The notes below the pieces were generated by a model, which was not told the DNA's origin, searched no databases, and was given only the letters and a program-made list of their open reading frames with translations. A program made the position numbers and the translations under genes. Below, in pieces: positions 1-4,550 of a DNA stretch of 6,377 nt (its first letter is position 1; every line of letters starts with the position of its first letter). This stretch comes from Dehalococcoidia bacterium (GTDB taxonomy: Bacteria > Chloroflexota > Dehalococcoidia > UBA2979), in the NCBI GenBank assembly GCA_030745285.1, contig JASLOV010000202.1:1-6377 (forward strand), written 5' to 3'.

Positions 1-537
1 GTCGCGCGCGCCCTCGGGCGTTGAGAGGCCGAGCACCGGCGTCTCCACTTCCACGAAGTCCTGTTCGTGGAGGAAGCGCCTCATCGTGCGGATGACCGCG
101 TCGCGCAACCGCAGGTTCGAGGCCATCTGCTCGCGCCGTAGATCCAGGAAGCGGTAACGCAGCCGCGTCTCGCGGTCGACCTGCGTCTCCTGGTTGATCG
201 GGAACGGCGGCGTCTCGGAAGAGCTGAGCACCACGATCTCGCTGGCGGAGAGCTCAATCGCCCCGGTCGGCAGGTCGTCATTGGTCGTGCCCTCGGGCCG
301 AGCTTGCACGACGCCGCGAACCTGCACGACGAACTCGGCACGCAGCTCCTCGGCGGCCGCGAACGCCTCCGGCGCCCGTTCCGGGCTGGCAACGACCTGG
401 ACGAGGCCGGTGGAGTCGCGCAGGTCAAGGAAGATGAGGCCGCCGTGGTCGCGCCGGCGGTGGACCCAGCCGGCCAAGGTGACCTCCCGGCCCTCGTTTT
501 CGGCCCGCAGACTGCCGCAGTTCTGACTCTTCAGCAT
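1..537 (-). CDS. aspS: Aspartyl-tRNA synthetase, N-terminal part (runs off window)
   Basis: Class II aminoacyl-tRNA synthetase that charges tRNA with aspartate in the cytoplasm. Only residues 1-179 are present; the rest of the catalytic core lies beyond the left edge. The visible part is the OB-fold anticodon-binding domain (about residues 15-105), with GWVHRRRDHGG at 23-33 and LIFLDLRD at 34-41. The linker follows, with RLRYRFLDLRR near 125-135, and then the start of the catalytic domain (VETPVLG and TPEGARD, class II motif 1 region). The bacterial-type layout matches E. coli and Pseudomonas AspRS. ATG at 535-537 gives the usual N-terminus, though no good Shine-Dalgarno precedes it. His31 and Gly83 are the residue types associated with non-discriminating AspRS that also charges tRNA-Asn. 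The F420-enzyme gene lies 71 bp upstream on the same strand, so co-transcription is possible. Confidence 0.96.
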   Translation of the reverse strand, partial: MLKSQNCGSLRAENEGREVTLAGWVHRRRDHGGLIFLDLRDSTGLVQVVASPERAPEAFAAAEELRAEFVVQVRGVVQARPEGTTNDDLPTGAIELSASEIVVLSSSETPPFPINQETQVDRETRLRYRFLDLRREQMASNLRLRDAVIRTMRRFLHEQDFVEVETPVLGLSTPEGARD

Positions 538-608
538 CGTCCGCCGAGTCTCGCATGCACCCTGCAGCCGGGCAACGGAGAGCGGCCCCCGGACGGCGAG
601 TCCCGGCG

Positions 609-1009
609 TCAGTCGTTCATGAACACCCGGTCGGGGACGATGCGGAGGATCACTCGCTTCGCCTCGTCGAGCTGCGCGCTGAGGGTTACGTCGTCGTCCT
701 CGGCCGGGCGGCCCATCGAGGCGCGGATGCGCTTGGTCAGCCGAGCCGGTCGGGGTCTGAGTCCACGCCGGTGGCGGTTCCGTAGAGGATCAGCTGCTTG
801 CGACCATCGACCACCACCATCGAGACGCGCGGCTGCCGCACGGCGTTGACGTACTTCGCGCGGTCGCTCGTGACCGAGATGGCGATGTCCGTGCCATCGA
901 AGTCGTACATGATCAGCGAGGCCTGCGGCGATCCGTCCTGGCGGCCGGTGGCGAGTACGCCGAGGTGGTGCTCGCGCAGGTAGCGTTCTTGATCGGATGT
1001 CATGGTCAT
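609..1009 (-). pseudogene. PPOX-class F420-dependent oxidoreductase, split by a frameshift
   Basis: Small split-barrel flavin/deazaflavin-binding protein of the pyridoxamine 5'-phosphate oxidase-like superfamily. Relatives of this length and layout use cofactor F420; the substrate cannot be told. The first frame gives 90 residues from ATG 1009, with HHLGVLATGRQDGSPQASL near 14-32, SDRAKYVNA near 48-56 and then RVSMVVVDG. It stops at TGA 737-739. The family's C-terminus (LTKRIRASMG ... RVILRIVPDRVFMND) continues in another frame to TGA 609-611. Restoring one base near 738-755 gives 133 residues, the normal family length. The first ATG (1007-1009) is preceded by GAGGGAG at good spacing; a second ATG lies two codons in. 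As written, the product would lack about 43 C-terminal residues, including the last barrel strands. It may be a real pseudogene, a sequencing error or, less likely, a recoding site. Confidence 0.85.
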
Positions 1010-1029
1010 CAGGGCTCCCTCGAATGCGA

Positions 1030-1068
1030 CCGAATCGTAGTGGCTGTCGGCGGCCAAGCGCGATTCGG
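1030..1068. repeat. Inverted repeat CCGAATCG / CGATTCGG in the divergent control region
   Basis: Two perfect 8-bp arms lie at 1030-1037 and 1061-1068 with centres 31 bp apart, close to three helical turns. A further CGAAT copy lies at 1021-1025, exactly 10 bp before the CGAAT in the left arm. The set sits between the divergent F420-enzyme gene and hemW and overlaps the candidate -10 of the former. This suits a dimeric or looping regulator, but chance occurrence in GC-rich DNA is possible. Confidence 0.35.
1034..1039 (-). promoter_or_regulatory. Candidate -10 element for the F420-enzyme gene
   Basis: On the minus strand this reads TACGAT, matching the TANNNT -10 pattern, 24 bp before the ATG at 1009. 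It would give a short leader containing GAGGGAG. I see no convincing -35 hexamer at 16-18 bp. The element overlaps one arm of an 8-bp inverted repeat (1030-1037 and 1061-1068). This is inferred from sequence alone. Confidence 0.35.
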
Positions 1069-1221
1069 AGGCGCGACGGCCGACCCGCCGGCATCGGGCG
1101 CGTCGGCCGCGTCCGCGGTGGCTGTGGCCGCTCCGACGGCGGGGACAGCCGGGACCGCATGGTCGTGCAGCGAACCGCCGCAGGCTGGGTGCCGCGGCTA
1201 CTTCCGCCGCACGCTGCCTGC

Positions 1222-1227
1222 TACGCT
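1222..1227 (+). promoter_or_regulatory. Candidate extended -10 giving a leaderless hemW transcript
   Basis: TACGCT fits TANNNT and is preceded by TGC, making an extended -10 (TGCTACGCT, 1219-1227). Only six bases separate it from the GTG at 1234, about the usual distance from a -10 to the transcription start. No Shine-Dalgarno precedes the GTG. Together this suggests that the mRNA begins at or next to the start codon. The -35 region is weak. Confidence 0.4.
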
Positions 1228-1233
1228 GACTCG

Positions 1234-2439
1234 GTGTCCGCCGACTCGCTCTCGCTCTACCTCCACATCCCGTTCTGCACCTCAAAGTGCGGCTACTGCG
1301 ACTTCAACTCTTACGAGGGGCTCGGCCACCTCGCACCGGGCTACACGGAGGCCTTGCTGCACGAGGTGGAGCTGTGGGCGCCGGCCGCGCGGGAGTTCCG
1401 TGTCGATACCGTCTTCTTCGGCGGCGGCACGCCCAGCCTCACCAATCTCGACGACATGGCGGCCCTCACCGCGGCGGTGCGGGAGCACTACGACATCGCG
1501 CCCAACGCCGAGTGGTCGCTCGAGGCGAACCCGACGGACCTCGAAGGCGAGCACCTGAGCGGCCTGCGCGCACTCGGCATCAACCGCCTCTCGATCGGTG
1601 TGCAGTCGCTGCACGACGACGAACTCGAGCTGCTGGAACGGGCACACTCGGCGGAGCGGGTGGTCGAGGTGGTGGGCGAGGCCCGCGATGCCGGTTTCGA
1701 CAACCTCAACCTCGACCTGATCTTCGGGCTGATCGGGCAGCCGCTCGCACGCTGGCAGCAGACGCTGGAACGCACGCTGGAGCTGCGTCCGGAGCACCTC
1801 TCGTGCTACGCGCTCTCCGTGGAGCCTGGCACCGCCCTGCACTACCGCGTCGCGAAAGGAGAGCTAGACGAGCCCGACCCGGACATCGCCGCCGACCAGT
1901 ACGAGTGGACCCGCACCCGCCTCTCCGAGGCGGGGTACGAGCACTACGAGCTCTCGAACTGGGCCCGCCCCGGCCAGCGGTGCCGCCACAACCTCACGTA
2001 CTGGCGGGCCTACCCTTACCTCGGGCTCGGAGCCGGGGCGCATTCGCTCTTCGCCGGGCAGCGCTTCGCCAACGTCGACGCCCCCAACCGCTACGTGGAG
2101 GCGATCGAGGAGACGCGTGAGGAGCGGCGGCGCACCGGCAGCGGCACCCTGCGCCAGATCGCCGGCGGCGAGACGCCGGACGAGGCGACGCTGCAAGCCG
2201 ACGCCATGATTCTCGGGCTACGGCTGATCGATGGCGTCTCGACCGCCGGCTTCGAGCGGCGCTTCGGCGTCGCCCCCGACGCCGTCTTCGGCGAGGCGAT
2301 CGAGCGCCACGCCGGACTGGGGCTACTCGAACGCGACGGCGACCGTCTCCGCCTCAGCGGACGCGGGCTGCTGCTTTCGAACGAAGTCTTCATCGACCTG
2401 TTGCCGGACCCGCCCGAGCCCGACGCCGCCGGGCGTTGA
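1234..2439 (+). CDS. hemW: HemW, radical SAM heme chaperone (HemN-like)
   Basis: Radical SAM protein of the HemN/HemW family, 401 residues; E. coli HemW has about 380. HemW binds heme and passes it to target hemoproteins. It is often misannotated as oxygen-independent coproporphyrinogen III oxidase. Visible motifs are HIPFC at 11-15, the 4Fe-4S motif CxxxCxxC at C15/C19/C22 followed by DF, GGGTPSL at 63-69, SIGVQS at 120-125, HNLTYW at 252-257 and GAGAHS at 266-271. A HemN C-terminal domain ends in a GRGLLLSNEVF segment. The HNLxYW motif and the lack of a fourth cysteine in a CxC arrangement after C22 favour HemW over HemN. GTG 1234 is chosen because homologues begin just before the LYLHIPFC strand. 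Upstream in-frame sequence to 997 is low-complexity and lacks family features. The next gene starts one base after the stop. Confidence 0.95.
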   Translation: MSADSLSLYLHIPFCTSKCGYCDFNSYEGLGHLAPGYTEALLHEVELWAPAAREFRVDTVFFGGGTPSLTNLDDMAALTAAVREHYDIAPNAEWSLEANPTDLEGEHLSGLRALGINRLSIGVQSLHDDELELLERAHSAERVVEVVGEARDAGFDNLNLDLIFGLIGQPLARWQQTLERTLELRPEHLSCYALSVEPGTALHYRVAKGELDEPDPDIAADQYEWTRTRLSEAGYEHYELSNWARPGQRCRHNLTYWRAYPYLGLGAGAHSLFAGQRFANVDAPNRYVEAIEETREERRRTGSGTLRQIAGGETPDEATLQADAMILGLRLIDGVSTAGFERRFGVAPDAVFGEAIERHAGLGLLERDGDRLRLSGRGLLLSNEVFIDLLPDPPEPDAAGR

Positions 2440-2440
2440 G

Positions 2441-2755
2441 ATGCCCGTCGACGTCTACCGTTGCTCGCACTGCGGTCGCGAGGTGCTCGTGCGCTCGCAG
2501 GAGCCGATGAGCGCGCAGGAGATCCGCCGTCGTATCGCCGAGGAGATGCGGCCGAACGCAAGCGGACAGCGCGGACAGCGCGACATGTCGACGCGGCTGC
2601 GCGACTACATCTGGGAGGGCGTCTCTGGCGGCCGCGAGATGGTGCCGCGCGCAGAACCGCCCGCCGCCTGCCCCTCGTGCCATCGCAGCACGCTGAAGAT
2701 GGCGCGCACGCTCGACGGCTCGCCCACGGCCCAACGGCGACCGGCGGCCTGCTAG
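2441..2755 (+). CDS. Small CxxC...CxxC protein, putative zinc ribbon, unknown function
   Basis: A 104-residue protein that I do not recognise. It opens with an FmdB-like MPVDVYRCSHCGREV, giving C8-x2-C11, and has a second pair, C77-x2-C80 (ACPSCH). The two pairs could form one zinc knuckle. The 65-residue insert between them is much longer than in a normal FmdB-type ribbon. It holds a charged, probably helical stretch (about 23-36) and a segment rich in Arg, Gln and Ser (about 37-55). The tail after residue 90 is low-complexity. No signal peptide or membrane segment is visible. ATG 2441 lies one base after the hemW TGA, so translational coupling is likely, and no strong separate ribosome site is seen. 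Zinc binding is inferred from the cysteine spacing. The coupling suggests co-expression with hemW but does not prove a role in heme or metal handling. Confidence 0.78.
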   Translation: MPVDVYRCSHCGREVLVRSQEPMSAQEIRRRIAEEMRPNASGQRGQRDMSTRLRDYIWEGVSGGREMVPRAEPPAACPSCHRSTLKMARTLDGSPTAQRRPAAC

Positions 2756-2758
2756 TGT
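2753..2758 (+). promoter_or_regulatory. Candidate extended -10 for the 2800 VOC gene
   Basis: TAGTGT (TANNNT) preceded by TGC makes the extended -10 TGCTAGTGT, the same pattern as before hemW. Its TAG is also the stop codon of the upstream gene. A transcript from about 2765 would have a leader of roughly 35 nt containing GGAAGGTGG before the ATG at 2800. No good -35 is visible. It could be an internal promoter within the hemW transcription unit. Confidence 0.3.
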
Positions 2759-2799
2759 GTGCCCCGCAGCGCTCGGCTGGCGCGCGGAAGGTGGCACCC

Positions 2800-3243
2800 A
2801 TGTTCTTGAGACTCGACCACGTCGGAATCGTCGCGCCGGATATCATGGAGGCGCTGAAAGTGCTCGTGGACCAGCTGGGGCTCGACTTCGACTCCGACCG
2901 CGCGCCGCTGCCGGACGGCAGCTATTTTGCCCCGGAGGCCACCCGCAACTACTTCGTGCAGGTCGGCGACGGCCAGACGCAGGTGGAGATCCTGATCCCC
3001 CAGAACACGACGAGCGGCGTCGCCCGCTACATGGCCAAGAACGGCCCCGGCCTGCACCACATCGCCTACCAGTGCACGAGCGTCGGCGACGAGGCGGCGC
3101 GGCTGCGCGACAACGGCCTGCCGCAGATCGACCTCGGCCCGGAAGACCCCGACCGTATGCGCGCCGCCTTCTTCCACCCGAAGAGCGTGCTCGGCATTCT
3201 CACCGAGCTGGTGCCTGACAGGCCGGTGGCGATGGGGCGCTGA
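2800..3243 (+). CDS. VOC family protein, methylmalonyl-CoA epimerase-like
   Basis: A 147-residue protein with two beta-alpha-beta-beta-beta modules of the vicinal-oxygen-chelate fold. LDHVGIVAPDIMEAL (5-19) opens the first module and GLHHIAYQC (84-92) the second; FFHPKSVLGILTELV (124-138) closes it, close to the HPKS..G.L.EL ending of methylmalonyl-CoA epimerases. Metal-ligand positions are filled by H7, E63 (Gln or Glu in epimerases), H87 and E136, so the metal site looks intact. Methylmalonyl-CoA epimerase interconverts the (R) and (S) forms of methylmalonyl-CoA in propionyl-CoA metabolism. No mutase or propionyl-CoA carboxylase gene is in the window, so another VOC reaction (glyoxalase, dioxygenase) remains possible. 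ATG 2800 follows GGAAGGTGG at suitable spacing; in-frame sequence further upstream overlaps the previous gene and is not family-like. Confidence 0.85.
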   Translation: MFLRLDHVGIVAPDIMEALKVLVDQLGLDFDSDRAPLPDGSYFAPEATRNYFVQVGDGQTQVEILIPQNTTSGVARYMAKNGPGLHHIAYQCTSVGDEAARLRDNGLPQIDLGPEDPDRMRAAFFHPKSVLGILTELVPDRPVAMGR

Positions 3244-3260
3244 CGAGCGCCAACCCCCGT

Positions 3261-3290
3261 CGGCCGAGGCTCCGCTGGCGAGCCTCGCCG
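3261..3290. terminator. Hairpin between convergent genes, probable bidirectional terminator
   Basis: A perfect 8-bp stem, CGAGGCTC (3265-3272) with GAGCCTCG (3280-3287), encloses a 7-nt loop. One bulged C (3264) lets it extend by CGG/CCG to 11 bp. It sits in the 48-bp gap between two convergent genes, ending 18 bp after one stop codon and starting 21 bp from the other. Neither side has a clear U-tract, so this is either a GC-rich intrinsic-like terminator or a stabilising 3' hairpin. Confidence 0.55.
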
Positions 3291-3291
3291 G

Positions 3292-3702
3292 TCAGCCCTC
3301 GTTGCTCTCGAGGAACTCGACCCAGTTGCCGTCCGGGTCTTCGACCATGGCGATGCGCACGCCCGGCCGGATCTCGCGCGGTTCCACGGTGACGTTGTAC
3401 CCCGCCGCTTTGCAGGATGCTGCGATCTCGTCGAGGTTCGAGACTGACATCGTCCAGTAGCGGTAGCCGCTGGCGGCGTTGATGCCACCGGGTGCGGCGG
3501 ACGCCTCAGGCGTCTGCTCGTACTCGCAGACCTTGATCAGGCTGGTGCCGCACATCAGGCGGTGCATCAGCATGCCCCCGCCCATCGGCGTGTCGGCGAT
3601 GTGCTCGAAGCCCAGTGTGTCGCGGTAGAACTTCATCGCCGCTTCGCCGTCGCGCACGACGATGCCGAGGTCGATCGAGTCCTTCGTCAGTTCCACGCCC
3701 AT
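3292..3702 (-). CDS. VOC family (glyoxalase-like) protein with altered metal site
   Basis: A 136-residue VOC-superfamily protein. The first module begins SIDLGIVVRDGEAAMKFYRD (9-28, with TLGFEHI following); the second covers YRYWTMSVSNLDEIAASCK and ends AMVEDPDGNWVEFLE, the classic glyoxalase/bleomycin-resistance ending. By alignment of the repeated strands, the three upstream ligand positions hold Asp (in IDLGI, normally His), Lys (in LIKVCE, normally Glu/Gln) and Tyr (in YRYWTM, normally His). Only the last Glu (WVEFLE) is kept. It may therefore bind a ligand without the usual metal, or use another site; the substrate is unknown. ATG 3702 is preceded by GGAGGG at good spacing. The longer in-frame extension to 3855 runs through the promoter and operator region and is rejected. 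It is monocistronic, divergent from the decayed gene to its right. Confidence 0.88.
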   Translation of the reverse strand: MGVELTKDSIDLGIVVRDGEAAMKFYRDTLGFEHIADTPMGGGMLMHRLMCGTSLIKVCEYEQTPEASAAPGGINAASGYRYWTMSVSNLDEIAASCKAAGYNVTVEPREIRPGVRIAMVEDPDGNWVEFLESNEG

Positions 3703-3717
3703 CGCACACCCTCCAGA

Positions 3718-3734
3718 TTCGGTCTCGTACCGAA
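3718..3734. repeat. Inverted repeat TTCGGT-N5-ACCGAA at the transcription start
   Basis: Perfect 6-bp arms (3718-3723 and 3729-3734) lie around the predicted transcription start and leader of the VOC gene. It could be an operator half-site pair for a small dimeric repressor or a short 5' hairpin. This is inference from symmetry and position only. Confidence 0.4.
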
Positions 3735-3741
3735 CCGGCAC

Positions 3742-3747
3742 ATCATA
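3742..3747 (-). promoter_or_regulatory. -10 element of the 3702 VOC gene
   Basis: On the minus strand this reads TATGAT, five of six matches to the -10 consensus and the best in the window. A TTGCGA hexamer (3767-3772) lies 19 bp upstream, a long spacing. Transcription would start near 3735, giving a leader of about 33 nt that contains GGAGGG. Confidence 0.5.
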
Positions 3748-3758
3748 CGCGACGCCTG

Positions 3759-3770
3759 GCGACCGGTCGC
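3759..3770. promoter_or_regulatory. 12-bp perfect palindrome, operator candidate
   Basis: GCGACCGGTCGC is its own reverse complement. After one mismatch, symmetry continues for two more bases each side (CT...AG, 3756-3773). It overlaps the TTGCGA -35-like hexamer and part of the spacer of the minus-strand VOC promoter, so a bound dimer would block RNA polymerase. The regulator is unknown. Confidence 0.4.
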
Positions 3771-3828
3771 AAGCATCACGAGCAGGCTTCTCGCTCTCTT
3801 CTCCGGCCACGGACGGCGACGGCAACGT

Positions 3829-3856
3829 TGACCATGTCCGTATACGAACGTACATT
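3829..3856 (+). promoter_or_regulatory. Candidate promoter inside the lower-GC tract
   Basis: TTGACC (3829-3834, five of six to the -35 consensus) and TACATT (3851-3856, four of six to the -10) are separated by 16 bp. A textbook Shine-Dalgarno-like GGAGGAGG follows at 3871-3878, but no ATG, GTG or TTG lies at proper distance after it. If real, the promoter conflicts with a start at ATG 3834, because transcription would begin near 3863. It may be a relic of the gene's original start region. Confidence 0.3.
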
Positions 3857-4530
3857 CTATATCTCCCCCCGGAGGAGGTCTCGCGGCCGAAGACTCGGCG
3901 GAGTTCTACTTTGAGCTCACGGATTCCGATAGCAGTGACGTCGAGAGAATCCCACTGGAAGAGCTGCTGGGCTCGGGCGGGACAGTCACGACTTCGCGCG
4001 CCTCGATTTCAGCATTTGACGCAAATCCTGGCGGAATGACTCTGACCCCAGCCCCTGGACACGAGCAGAAGTTTGAGGCTCGTTGGGCAAAGATCAACCG
4101 GCACAATGGGAAGCTATCGCTCCGTGCCGCAGTTACGGACGCGGGTATTCGCGACCCGTACCTCCACACGATCCCACTCCCGCAGGACTCGCTCTTGGAG
4201 AGTCCCACAGACACTTACATGGGGGCGTACGCCGCCTTCGGCGTCGCGGCTAGTCGTGTCGAAAGCCTCACGGAGAGGCTTCCACACAAACTGCTGGAAG
4301 ATTGGAAGCGCGTCCGGTTCTCGAACACTGACGTGCAATTCCCATCCGGTACGACGGATCGGTCCATCGACGCGAACGTGTGGGAATACGAGGACATCGT
4401 TCCCGCGCGCGAACTCGATTAGGCGCTGGCGGACTGGCACTCGACCCTGTTTCAGATGCACGTCGCCTGGGACCGGGTACCTGAACCTGATCGGCGGGCC
4501 CTTCCCGCGCCACAGGTGCCGATGGACTAG
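3834..4530 (+). pseudogene. Decayed gene of unknown function, frameshift plus in-frame amber stop
   Basis: I do not recognise this protein. The longest intact piece with an ATG is 4036-4422 (128 residues), but coding character extends well beyond it. The frame is open upstream to 3832 and reads as acidic protein (AEFYFELTDSD, then ERIPLEELLGSGG). It joins an ATG at 3834 (MSVYERTFYISP) only through a one-base shift at the C6 run 3865-3870. Downstream of TAG 4420-4422 the same frame continues protein-like (ALADWHSTLFQMHVAWDRV) to TAG 4528-4530. Repairing both lesions gives about 231 residues. No signal peptide, membrane segment or catalytic motif is evident. GC is clearly lower than in the neighbours and codons such as AGA, ATA and TAT appear, suggesting horizontal transfer followed by decay. 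The exact start is uncertain because no Shine-Dalgarno precedes 3834. A short, intact 4036-4422 gene is the alternative. Confidence 0.6.
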
Positions 4531-4550
4531 CGGCCCGGCTAGAGCCCCGG

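Noticed and set aside
582..606. Short GC-rich hairpin downstream of the F420-enzyme gene as a terminator
   Set aside because: The stem needs a bulge, is only about 6 bp, and no U-tract follows; read-through into aspS is equally likely.
997..1233. In-frame N-terminal extension of hemW from ATG 997
   Set aside because: Low-complexity Arg/Gly-rich sequence that overlaps the start of the divergent gene and its control region; HemW family proteins start just before LYLHIPFC.
1287..2120. 277-codon open frame on the plus strand overlapping hemW
   Set aside because: Arg/Ala/Gly/Pro-rich shadow of hemW in another frame, with no family features.
3703..3855. N-terminal extension of the minus-strand VOC gene to 3855
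   Set aside because: It crosses a strong -10, palindromes and a good ribosome site, and adds residues not typical of a VOC protein.
4420..4422. TAG as a recoded (pyrrolysine) codon
   Set aside because: TAG is used as an ordinary stop by the zinc-ribbon, deacetylase and methyltransferase genes here, and the same gene carries another lesion, so a nonsense mutation is simpler.
4476..4520. Imperfect hairpin (GGTACCTG with CAGGTGCC, one G-T pair, plus an inner GCGGG/CCCGC stem) as a terminator
   Set aside because: It lies inside the apparent coding remnant after TAG 4420, has a large loop and no U-tract, so I do not call it.
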